A stretch of DNA of 17,953 bases, from NCBI GenBank assembly GCA_964468435.1, contig CAYXVE010000081.1, forward strand, positions 1-17,953, given 5' to 3'. Each line of letters begins with the position of its first letter. Position 1 is the stretch's first letter. Position numbers and translations under genes: made by a program. The DNA is from JBCCTX01 sp964468435. GTDB lineage: Bacteria; Bacteroidota; Bacteroidia; J057. Under the pieces are notes generated by a model. That model had not been told where the DNA came from. It saw only the letters and a program-made list of their open reading frames with translations, and did no database searches. This document shows, in pieces, positions 7,319-14,832 of this stretch.

Positions 7319-8695
7319 TTACCCATATAATTCACATAACTCACCAGTACTATCTCCAAAGTAGGGAGCCTCAACGCCCATGATATGCATCATCGACAAA
7401 AATAAATTTGACAGGGGGGTATTGGCCTCTTTTACGATATGGCGACCTGTCTTCACAGACCCGCCACCTTGTCCGGCCATGATGATAGGCAGATTTTTAG
7501 GAGAATGACGATTGCCATCCCTTAATCCTGATCCGAACAAAATCATAGATTCATCCAACAGTGTACCCGCTCCCTCCTTGATAGATTTCAATCTTTCTAC
7601 CAGATATGCATATTGCTCTATATGCCATTTTGTGATTTTCTCATATTGTACTAGTTGTCTGGGATCTTCTTTGTGGTGTGAAATAGAATGGTGATTTCCA
7701 TTTACTCCTTTAAGAAAGGAGAAATTGCGGGTACTCACTGAGTTACCAAACATAAAGGTTGAGATGCGTGTAGCATCGCTCCAAAATGCCAACACAATGA
7801 TATCCATCATAAGCCGTACTTTCTCCGTTATGTCTACGCCCTCAGCATATTCTACATACTCATCAATTCGTATATCCAGCCGTGCAAGCTCTTTGCGGAT
7901 ATCTGGCGTAATATTAGCTTCAAAGTCCTTTAGCTTATCATGGTTAGTCAGGCGTTTTTCCACCGAACGAATAGATTCCAGATACTCTTCAAGCTTATTG
8001 GCATCCTCTATTCCCAGTATTTTTTGCAAATGTTTGGCATCCTCTTTCACCAAGTCCAATACACTCTTTTTCCAGGGATCTTCTCCCTGAACAGATTTCC
8101 CGGGCACATAGCTTCTGAAAAGTCTGTCAAAGGCAAAGCGGGGATTGATCTCTTTGGCACAAGGTTGGGTAGGAGATTTCCAGGAAATATTGGCACCGTA
8201 CAACCGAGTAAAACCCACAGCCATATCCACACCTGTTTTAATGCGATCAATACCATATTCCAGAGAAGGAAAAAGCGTCTGATGCCCCAGATGACGCGCT
8301 ACCAATTGATCTACACTTATTCCGCCACTATTGACATCTGTACCCTTCGTTTTCTGAATGCGCATACTGGTCAGGAAATTCGCCGTTTTGGTGTAATGTC
8401 CATCCTCTCCTGTATCAGAATTTTTATTGATTAATTCAGAAAAAACAAGCAGATCATCTTTGAGACCTTGCAGCGGACTTAAAATCGGTGAAAGTTCAAA
8501 GTGCCTGCCCACTCCTTCAGGGGTCCAATGGTAAGGATGTACACCATTGGGCATAAACAAAAAAGCCATACGCTTGGGTCGTGCTGATAGCGTACGTGCC
8601 TGAAGGCCAGAGGGTATCATAGCACCCAGAAAAGGAAGGGCAATACTGGCTCCTACTCCTTTCAACATTCTTCGTCGGGATATGGGATATGTCAT
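7319..8695 (-). CDS. Tat-exported DUF1552 protein
   Basis: A 458-residue DUF1552 family protein. The N-terminus has a twin-arginine signal (SRRRMLKG at 6-13, then a hydrophobic stretch to about A33), so it should be exported folded to the periplasm. Recognisable family stretches are FMPNGVHPYHWTPEG (47-61), GHYTKTANFLTS (99-110), a His-rich GNHHSISHH segment, and the C-terminal GSGLRDGNRHSPKNLP block. DUF1552 proteins have no well-established reaction; they are usually encoded beside DUF1592-type proteins, as here (45 bp upstream). By analogy with DUF1501 proteins an alkaline-phosphatase-like fold is possible, but I cannot verify this. The conserved His and Asp residues suggest metal binding or catalysis. 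Confidence 0.9.
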   Translation of the reverse strand: MTYPISRRRMLKGVGASIALPFLGAMIPSGLQARTLSARPKRMAFLFMPNGVHPYHWTPEGVGRHFELSPILSPLQGLKDDLLVFSELINKNSDTGEDGHYTKTANFLTSMRIQKTKGTDVNSGGISVDQLVARHLGHQTLFPSLEYGIDRIKTGVDMAVGFTRLYGANISWKSPTQPCAKEINPRFAFDRLFRSYVPGKSVQGEDPWKKSVLDLVKEDAKHLQKILGIEDANKLEEYLESIRSVEKRLTNHDKLKDFEANITPDIRKELARLDIRIDEYVEYAEGVDITEKVRLMMDIIVLAFWSDATRISTFMFGNSVSTRNFSFLKGVNGNHHSISHHKEDPRQLVQYEKITKWHIEQYAYLVERLKSIKEGAGTLLDESMILFGSGLRDGNRHSPKNLPIIMAGQGGGSVKTGRHIVKEANTPLSNLFLSMMHIMGVEAPYFGDSTGELCELYG

Positions 8696-8740
8696 GGTAT
8701 TGTATCTTATTTTTCAGACCATTCTATTTCAAAATAACCC

Positions 8741-10726
8741 TTAAATCTCGGGTAGATCACTCTTTTTATAGCGAAAGGGAAAACTCATGACTAATTCATA
8801 CATGAATCCCTCTGTGTCAAAATCATTTTCCAGTAAATAGTTAGTTAGTTTCTTTACGGTGAGATAATCCTGAAAACGTATCCCCCTACCCAGTGCATAA
8901 GACAACATCCTGCGTGAGAGGTTCTCAGCAAAGTCTTCTTTCTTCTCAAGCAGAATCTGTTTGAGTTCAGCTGGCCCGTTAAACGGTTCCCCGCTTACCA
9001 GCATACCTGAAGCGTCGATGAGTACCTCTCCATAAGCGTCCCGCCATCTTCCAATAGCATCAAAATTTTCCAACCCTAATCCGATCGGATCCATTTTCTG
9101 ATGACAGGCATAGCAGGTAGATGACGACCGGTGTAGCATAAGTAATTCTCTAAGATCGAGTTCAGTATCAGCCTCCTTTGCAGCTTCTAGTTCAGGTACA
9201 TCTGGTGGAGGTGGCGGAGGTGGTGTACCCAATACCTGTTCTAGCACCCATTTACCTCTCAAAACTGGACTGGTCCGAAGTGGCAACGAAGTAGTCGTAA
9301 GTACGCCAGCCATTCCCAGCACGCCTCCTCTATTGGGGTCCTCCAGGGACACCTTCCGCATATCAGGACCTTCAATACCCTTGATACCATAAATCCTGGC
9401 GAGTGATTCATTCACAAAGGTGTAATCACTATCTATCAGGTCAAGAAAATTTTTACTATTGGTAAGTATATAATGAAAGAAGTAGCTAGCTTCAGAAATC
9501 ATGGATTTACGCAGGATTTCGTCGTACTCAGGATACTTTGCGAAATCTACCTGATGTCCGTTTTCCAATTCGTTGAGCTCAAGCCATTGGGTAACAAAAC
9601 TCTGTGCAAATCTCATAGACTTGGGATTCTCAAGCATCCTGCTTACCTGCTGCTTCAGCGCTTCAGGCTTGTGCAATTCCTCCCGGTAAGCGATCTCCAG
9701 AAGGGTATCATCTGGCATACTAGACCATAACAGGTACGATAACCTTGAGGCCAGTTCCAGATCAGAAATGGGATAGGGTTTATCAAGGGGAAGCTCAACC
9801 TCTCTGCGATACAGAAATGCATGGGAGATGAGTATAGAGGTATAGGTCTCCCTTATACTTAAATCAAAGGCATCAGGATCTCCAATATGAGCTGTGTAAA
9901 CTTCAGCGAAGAAATCTATCAGGCGTTCTTTTTCTTCAAAGGATAAAAACCGGCGATAAGCCTGAGTAGCAAAGGATATGATAGATTTGCGGGCCTCTTC
10001 TTTAGCACAGTTAACCAAATATTCATGCCCCCCATTGACGATACGTAGCAAAAAATGTATCATCTTTTCCCAAAAAACGGGTTGATAAGAATGAGGGACT
10101 ATTTGATCCCAGATTTCAGCGTCCTGATATGCCGAATCCAGGATAATTTGTGCTACTTCATAATATCGCTCCAATAGCAAAGGAGACAGATACAATACCT
10201 TAGATTGATTGTCAAATCCACCTCCACCCGAACCATCTGCTGGAAAATATTTTTCTACAGGTACATCTATTCCTATCAAATCCTGTATGGTGTGACGATA
10301 CTCTCTATGACTAAGTCGCCGGAGTATTACCTGTCCTGGGTCTGGTTCTGCGAGAGCTTCTGAGAGATAACTCCGTATATTGTGGACAAAGGTATCTTTT
10401 TCAGCTGTAGTCATGCGAGGTTTATTAGGAGGAGGCATCTGTTCATTCTCTACCAATTCTATGATATTTGCCCATCGCTCCCCGTCACGGATGATTTGAA
10501 TGGTGAAATCGTAATTAAGCAGATTTAATCCAGCCTTTTTGTCGGCTTCATTGTGGCAGCCTCCACAGTGTTTGCGAACGATAGGCCTAACTGATTGCCG
10601 GAAGTGGCGATCTAAAGCCTCCCGGTCTTTGTCTACAGCAAAAGCTAATACAGGTAATGCCATAGCACTACCAACAAAACAAATATATATCCAAGCAATG
10701 CCAGAAGTTAATCCCTGTTTTCTCAT
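8741..10726 (-). CDS. DUF1587/1595/1592/1588/1585 protein with two c-type haem sites
   Basis: A 661-residue exported protein (hydrophobic signal about 10-30). An N-terminal planctomycete-type cytochrome domain carries CGGCH (C54-H58) with distal QMPPP (M97). The set of planctomycete-associated domains follows: DUF1587 (about 133-196), DUF1595 (about 246-306), DUF1592 (about 317-444, SRLSYLLWSSMPDD), DUF1588 (about 464-563, with LRGKWVLEQVLG, a seven-proline run at 502-508 and a second haem motif CYACH at 538-542) and DUF1585 (about 580-654). This is the standard order and length for the family. The function is not established; two haem sites imply redox or electron transfer in the periplasm. 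It heads a closely spaced operon with DUF1552, DUF2231-cytochrome and lipoprotein genes. A 137-bp upstream gap contains dyads and may hold its own promoter. Confidence 0.92.
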   Translation of the reverse strand: MRKQGLTSGIAWIYICFVGSAMALPVLAFAVDKDREALDRHFRQSVRPIVRKHCGGCHNEADKKAGLNLLNYDFTIQIIRDGERWANIIELVENEQMPPPNKPRMTTAEKDTFVHNIRSYLSEALAEPDPGQVILRRLSHREYRHTIQDLIGIDVPVEKYFPADGSGGGGFDNQSKVLYLSPLLLERYYEVAQIILDSAYQDAEIWDQIVPHSYQPVFWEKMIHFLLRIVNGGHEYLVNCAKEEARKSIISFATQAYRRFLSFEEKERLIDFFAEVYTAHIGDPDAFDLSIRETYTSILISHAFLYRREVELPLDKPYPISDLELASRLSYLLWSSMPDDTLLEIAYREELHKPEALKQQVSRMLENPKSMRFAQSFVTQWLELNELENGHQVDFAKYPEYDEILRKSMISEASYFFHYILTNSKNFLDLIDSDYTFVNESLARIYGIKGIEGPDMRKVSLEDPNRGGVLGMAGVLTTTSLPLRTSPVLRGKWVLEQVLGTPPPPPPPDVPELEAAKEADTELDLRELLMLHRSSSTCYACHQKMDPIGLGLENFDAIGRWRDAYGEVLIDASGMLVSGEPFNGPAELKQILLEKKEDFAENLSRRMLSYALGRGIRFQDYLTVKKLTNYLLENDFDTEGFMYELVMSFPFRYKKSDLPEI

Positions 10727-10749
10727 TCCAGAAATAATCCTTTTTATTC

Positions 10750-10787
10750 TTTTTAACTTAGTTAAAAAAATCGATTATTCCGAATAA
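10750..10787. repeat. Two adjacent palindromes upstream of the cytochrome-cassette operon
   Basis: Two perfect dyads lie 24-61 bases upstream of the ATG at 10726: TTTTTAAC-TTA-GTTAAAAA (10750-10768, arms of 8) and TTATTC-C-GAATAA (10775-10787, arms of 6). They could be regulator binding sites for the cassette operon. No exact TAnnTTTG box was found here. AT-rich palindromes arise easily by chance. Confidence 0.3.
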
Positions 10788-10822
10788 GGGATTGAACTAA
10801 TAACAATATATTGACATGTGTA

Positions 10823-10853
10823 GGGAGGAAAATTCATAAGTCGACCTCCTCCC
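10823..10853 (-). repeat. 7-bp inverted repeat just past the Gfo/Idh/MocA gene
   Basis: GGGAGGA (10823-10829) and TCCTCCC (10847-10853) can pair across a 17-base loop. On the minus strand this sits directly after the tandem TAA-TGA stop codons of the oxidoreductase gene. No T-tract follows in either direction, so it may be an mRNA 3' structure or a weak pause site rather than an intrinsic terminator. Confidence 0.3.
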
Positions 10854-10863
10854 CCAAAAATCA

Positions 10864-12228
10864 TTATGAATAGACAAATACCCGATCGCCAGCCATCACC
10901 TCCTGGCTAATCTCATCAAATGTAACACGTGTACCAGTACGCAGTGAAGCCGTGGTCATGATATTGGCTATCGAATGATAATAGCCCGCTTCAATGGGTG
11001 CATTGGGTTGCTTGCGGCTTCTAACACACTCCATCCAATTCCGCACATGTGCCGAAGTAGTGTTGTCGGCGCCTGTGTTAGCGTCGGTAGCAATCTCTGC
11101 CGCATAGTCAGTCAGTGACATTTCTTCAAGCAGAAAGGGTTCCATGCCCATAGCAGAGGCGCGGCGCTCTGTCAGACCTCCATTGGGTGTTACCATATTG
11201 GTCTTCAGATTTAGCTCTCCACCATTGGAGTAATAGATCTCCTTGGTACCACCTGCAGAGTTATGCATACGGGAGGAATATACCACCTGAAACCCCTTGC
11301 TCTTATCATCCAGCGAACCATAATCAAATACGGCTGTCATGGTGTCGAAGTTTGAGCGGCCATCATTCCACATGTAGATACCTCCATTGGCACTTACACT
11401 GCGGGGATGATTGTATCCACTAAACCAGTGTACAGTATCGATCTGGTGCGACATCCACTGACCAGGAATTCCAGATGAGTAGGGCCAGAACAAACGGTAT
11501 TCAAGGTATTTTCTGGGGTCCCACTTCGTGCGGGGACGATTCATCTGATATCTGACCCAATCGGTATCCGACTCTTTGATAGATGCTACCAGATCGGGAA
11601 GGCGCCATCTACCTGGTTGATTCACATTCCAGGTCATCTCGACCATGGTGATATCACCAAATTTACCTTTTTGGATAAAATCATAAGCAGCCCAGTAGTT
11701 TTTACCACTACGTCTCTGCGAACCGATCTGCACGATCTTTCCCGTCTCCTTGACAGCTTTGAGTGCTGCACGATTGTCCTGCATCGTCTCGGCCAGCGGC
11801 TTCTCAACATAGGCATCGCATCCTGCCCTAACAGCCTGTACACAGTGCAGCGCATGCTGAAAGTCAGCCGTACTGATCATGACCGCATCCAAGTCCTGAA
11901 CGCTGTCATACATTTCTTCATTGTTCCGGGCGATGAAGATATCCTGCCCAGTAAGCTCTTTAACAGCAGCTGCTCCTGCTTCTCTTCTGCGATTCCAGAT
12001 ATCAGAAATAGCCACAAACTCAAAGTTCAGCTCTTCACTGTACTGCAGAAAGGACGGCAACAATGAACCTCTGAAACGGTTAGAAAAACCGACAATTCCG
12101 ACGCGTACCCTATCATTGGCACCGAGGATTCTTCCATAACTTTTTGCAGACATAGCTAGTGGCGCCATGCTTACTCCCACCGCTCCCAGAGCTGTATGCT
12201 TAATAAATTGTCTTCTCGAATTACTCAT
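10864..12228 (-). CDS. Tat-exported Gfo/Idh/MocA family oxidoreductase
   Basis: A 454-residue NAD(P)-dependent sugar oxidoreductase-like protein. It starts with a Tat signal (SRRQFIK at 4-10, hydrophobic to about A28), so it works in the periplasm. The Rossmann domain begins VRVGIVGFSNRFRG (41-54). The family's catalytic lysine is K143 in EKPLAE, and DTVHW (264-268, H267) lies at the usual active-site histidine position. Length with signal is typical of the secreted branch. Such Tat-exported members with tightly held cofactor are known or proposed to oxidise sugars and glycosides, often at C3. The neighbouring DUF1080 gene supports a 3-keto-glycoside role; the substrate is unknown. The stop is TAA followed at once by TGA (10861-10863). 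An AAAGGA ribosome-site-like stretch lies about 7 bases before the ATG. A terminator separates it from the upstream DUF1080 gene, so it needs readthrough or its own promoter. Confidence 0.9.
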   Translation of the reverse strand: MSNSRRQFIKHTALGAVGVSMAPLAMSAKSYGRILGANDRVRVGIVGFSNRFRGSLLPSFLQYSEELNFEFVAISDIWNRRREAGAAAVKELTGQDIFIARNNEEMYDSVQDLDAVMISTADFQHALHCVQAVRAGCDAYVEKPLAETMQDNRAALKAVKETGKIVQIGSQRRSGKNYWAAYDFIQKGKFGDITMVEMTWNVNQPGRWRLPDLVASIKESDTDWVRYQMNRPRTKWDPRKYLEYRLFWPYSSGIPGQWMSHQIDTVHWFSGYNHPRSVSANGGIYMWNDGRSNFDTMTAVFDYGSLDDKSKGFQVVYSSRMHNSAGGTKEIYYSNGGELNLKTNMVTPNGGLTERRASAMGMEPFLLEEMSLTDYAAEIATDANTGADNTTSAHVRNWMECVRSRKQPNAPIEAGYYHSIANIMTTASLRTGTRVTFDEISQEVMAGDRVFVYS

Positions 12229-12286
12229 CGTAGTCCTTTAATAGTTATAAATTGAAAATATGATTGAAAATAGAGATATATAAATG

Positions 12287-12319
12287 AAAAAAAGAGAAAG
12301 TCAATGTTCTGACTTCCTC
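12287..12319 (-). terminator. Rho-independent terminator after the DUF1080 gene
   Basis: In minus-strand RNA sense, GAGGAAGTCA (12319-12310), a 6-base loop and TGACTTTCTC (12303-12294) form a 10-bp stem with one G-U pair, followed by seven Ts (12293-12287). It lies 13 bp past the DUF1080 stop codon and upstream of the oxidoreductase gene. It should end or attenuate transcription between the two. Confidence 0.85.
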
Positions 12320-12332
12320 CTTTTATGGATAT

Positions 12333-13715
12333 TTAAAGTTCTCTGATTTTGATACTGCGGAACATGACATTGTCTCCATGATCCTGCAACAGGATATGAC
12401 CTTTCTCGGCTTCACCAAAATTGGGCCACACTTTGTACTTACTCTTTTCTACTAAGGCACGATACATCTGCGTGCCCCGCTCGAATTCTACTACTTTTAT
12501 GCCATTTAGGTAATGCTCAACATGACCATTGTTGGATACGATTCGGGCTCGATTCCACTTACCTACGCCTTTAAAAGGCTTTTTCTTTTCAGGATCTTCA
12601 AGATTATCCGCACGGATCAGATCATATAAAGATGCCAACGTACGATTGCCAGCGATTCCCTGCTTTGCATCAGGATGATTTACATCATCCAAAATCTGAT
12701 ATTCCAATCCAATAGATGATCCTTTACCCTGGTTCAGTTCTGTGTCCACATAGTATTTAATACCACTATTAGCACCTTCAGTCAACATAAAATCTACCAT
12801 GAGCTCAAAATTTTCATACTTATCCATGGTAACAATATCTCCACCATGTGTAGATTCTGCACCTCCGGATGCCAATACACCCAATACACCATCTTCGACT
12901 TCCCACCCTACTTCTGGAAAGTGGTCCAACTTAGCGCCACGCCAACCGTTTGTTGTTTTTCCATCAAACAACAACTTCCAACCCTCTTCCTTTTCCTTTT
13001 CAGATAAATAATTGGGAATCAGATTGATTTCTTGGCACATGTCCCCATAAGGCATACGAGACTCTTTTAGGTTTTCAGTCTTGATACGGATATTTCTCCA
13101 TCTCACCTGCTTGCCTACTTTATTGGCATCTTTGCCAACACCATGAACCTGTAAGGCGATAAAACCCTCAGAAGTCATGTCATCCAACAGATTAGCAGTC
13201 TGAACACCATTGACCCAGATTTTGATCGAATTACCAATGGCTTCGATACGGTATGTATTCCACTCTCCATTTTTGAAAGCTTTACGTCCTTCAGAATTGT
13301 CAGATAAATTATACAACCACCCCCTACGGGCTTCTTCGTAGATCCCACCACTCCAGGCACGTGGACTCGGATCAATCTCAGCCTGATACCCATGTACACG
13401 TCCGTTGCGGTAATCGGGATCACTCAAACTTCGGAATTGTATGCCAGAATTCAGAGGAGAATCCACTTTTACCTCCAACTCCAGAATGAAGTCACCATAG
13501 GTCTCTTCTGTCGTCATGAAGCTATTGGGCTCATCTGGCACAGAAGTGCCCACCACGACTCCATTTTCAACCTTGTATTCAGCCTTTCCATTCAGCTGGC
13601 TCCAGCCAGTAAAATCCTTGCCATTGAACAACATCTTCCACCCACTTTCCTGGGCATGAAGAGAGGTCGTAACTATTAGCAGACAAATTAGTCCCTTAAT
13701 CGATGTCTTAATCAT
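12333..13715 (-). CDS. Secreted protein with two DUF1080 (3-keto-disaccharide hydrolase) domains
   Basis: A 460-residue protein with a signal peptide (1-21, ending SLHA-Q) and two tandem DUF1080 domains (PF06439, concanavalin-like fold). Domain 1 spans about 25-217 (starts SGWKMLFNGKDFTGWSQ, contains NSGIQFRS). Domain 2 spans 244-460 (starts EGWKLLFDGKTTNGWRG, contains NSGIKYYV and QDHGDNVMFRSIKIREL). The family acts on glycosides oxidised to the 3-keto form, cleaving the weakened glycosidic bond by hydrolysis or elimination, and is often encoded beside Gfo/Idh/MocA oxidoreductases, as here. It should work in the periplasm or at the outer membrane. It is the first minus-strand gene after the divergent region; its transcript probably ends at 12287-12319. 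Which of the two domains is active cannot be told here. Confidence 0.9.
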   Translation of the reverse strand: MIKTSIKGLICLLIVTTSLHAQESGWKMLFNGKDFTGWSQLNGKAEYKVENGVVVGTSVPDEPNSFMTTEETYGDFILELEVKVDSPLNSGIQFRSLSDPDYRNGRVHGYQAEIDPSPRAWSGGIYEEARRGWLYNLSDNSEGRKAFKNGEWNTYRIEAIGNSIKIWVNGVQTANLLDDMTSEGFIALQVHGVGKDANKVGKQVRWRNIRIKTENLKESRMPYGDMCQEINLIPNYLSEKEKEEGWKLLFDGKTTNGWRGAKLDHFPEVGWEVEDGVLGVLASGGAESTHGGDIVTMDKYENFELMVDFMLTEGANSGIKYYVDTELNQGKGSSIGLEYQILDDVNHPDAKQGIAGNRTLASLYDLIRADNLEDPEKKKPFKGVGKWNRARIVSNNGHVEHYLNGIKVVEFERGTQMYRALVEKSKYKVWPNFGEAEKGHILLQDHGDNVMFRSIKIREL

Positions 13716-13770
13716 AGTAGAATTTTTGTTTGTATGGGATTTAATAACGACGAATATAAAGATTTTTAAA

Positions 13771-13787
13771 AATATGTATTACATATT
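13771..13787. promoter_or_regulatory. 17-bp palindrome in the divergent DUF1080/SDR promoter region
   Basis: AATATGTA-T-TACATATT is a perfect 8-1-8 palindrome, 56 bp upstream of the DUF1080 start and 105 bp upstream of the SDR start. Its place between divergent genes fits an operator for a dimeric regulator controlling one or both. A 12-bp self-complementary AT tract (13762-13773) adjoins it. No clear promoter box was found for either gene in the 176-bp gap. Confidence 0.4.
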
Positions 13788-13891
13788 CACATAATAAATC
13801 CAGATGAAATATAGGTATTTCTTCGTTTAAATGCAGAAAAATAAACAATCACCTAGCACATTGGTTTTACAGCTAATTCAAACAATCATAT

Positions 13892-14590
13892 ATGAACGGA
13901 AGAAATTACTTAGTAGTAGGGGGAAGTTCAGGGATAGGGCATGTACTGGCAAGTAAGTTGAGCGAGGAAGGTGCCAATGTATATAGTGCATCGAGGAATC
14001 AGCCAGATCATATTCACCTGGCAGCACATATTATGTGGGACGTAATAGCAGAAGATCTTGATGTACAATCGCTGCCAGATATCCTTCACGGAATTGCTTA
14101 CTGCCCAGGAAGCATCAACTTAAAACCTATCAGAAGTTTAAAAATAGATGATTTTAGAAAGGACTTTGAGATTAACGTATTAGGAGCTGTAAAAGCAGTA
14201 CAAGCTACTTACAAGCTACTACGCAAAGCAGATCAGGCTAGTATCGTCATGTTTAGCACGGTGGCAGTAACTCAGGGCATGCCCTTTCATGCGTCTACAG
14301 CATCTGCAAAAGGTGCAGTAGAGGGATTAGTACGTTCACTGGCGGCAGAGTTGGCGCCAAATGTAAGAGTAAATGCAGTTGCTCCTTCATTAACGGATAC
14401 ACCCATGGCCGAGAAACTACTCTCTACGGATGACCGGAGAGAAAAATCAGCTGAGCGTCATCCGCTTAAGCGGGTAGGTACTGCCGAAGAAGTTGCTAAT
14501 CTGGCTTACTATCTCCTTTCTCCATCCGCAGGATGGATCAGTGGCCAGGTCATCGGAATCGATGGGGGTATGTCTCGCCTAAGGGTGTGA
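13892..14590 (+). CDS. Short-chain dehydrogenase/reductase family protein without the catalytic tyrosine
   Basis: A 232-residue cytoplasmic SDR-fold protein covering the usual full length. The Rossmann nucleotide site is VVGGSSGIG (8-16). Other family marks are N95 in INVLGAV, NVRVNAVAPSLTDTP (157-171) and the C-terminal SGQVIGIDGGMS. The active-site YxxxK motif is altered: the region reads HASTASAKGAVEGL, with K140 present but T136 where tyrosine is expected. The classical mechanism may therefore not apply, although a divergent SDR subgroup that naturally lacks the tyrosine is likely. The substrate is unknown. It is divergent from the DUF1080 gene and about 240 bp before the gluconolactonase-family gene. 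The 210 bp after its stop hold no supported gene. Confidence 0.85.
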   Translation: MNGRNYLVVGGSSGIGHVLASKLSEEGANVYSASRNQPDHIHLAAHIMWDVIAEDLDVQSLPDILHGIAYCPGSINLKPIRSLKIDDFRKDFEINVLGAVKAVQATYKLLRKADQASIVMFSTVAVTQGMPFHASTASAKGAVEGLVRSLAAELAPNVRVNAVAPSLTDTPMAEKLLSTDDRREKSAERHPLKRVGTAEEVANLAYYLLSPSAGWISGQVIGIDGGMSRLRV

Positions 14591-14803
14591 ATCAGTCCCA
14601 AGTTCAGGCTCTTCAAATGTAACGCTGCAGTAGATTGCTTCTAAGGTAATTGTCGTTCCTATAAGTTTCATTTCAAATACACTCTCTATTTCCCTAATTC
14701 TGGTAATAACACATGGGCAATAGATGATGGCTAGGTAGAAATAGCTTTTCAATTCGCCTTTCTTTTCCGCATTTCTATTTTATCCCTATATTGGGTTACA
14801 CAA

Positions 14804-14811
14804 TACTTTTG
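14804..14811 (+). promoter_or_regulatory. Candidate -7 box of the SMP-30/gluconolactonase lipoprotein gene
   Basis: TACTTTTG exactly matches the Bacteroidota -7 consensus TAnnTTTG and lies 21 bases before the ATG at 14833. No good -33 TTG was found at the expected distance. If real, transcription starts after the TTG at 14791, so translation must start at 14833. Confidence 0.35.
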
Positions 14812-14832
14812 GAAATTTTTAACTATACTGCT

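Noticed and set aside
9203..9223. Repetitive GGTGG-rich stretch resembling a simple tandem repeat
   Set aside because: It encodes the seven-proline run (residues 502-508) that is a normal feature of the DUF1592/DUF1588 family; not a separate repeat element.
14791..14832. N-terminal extension of the lactonase-family protein from a TTG codon
   Set aside because: It would put 14 residues before a good lipoprotein signal and would overlap an exact -7 promoter box; the ATG at 14833 fits better.
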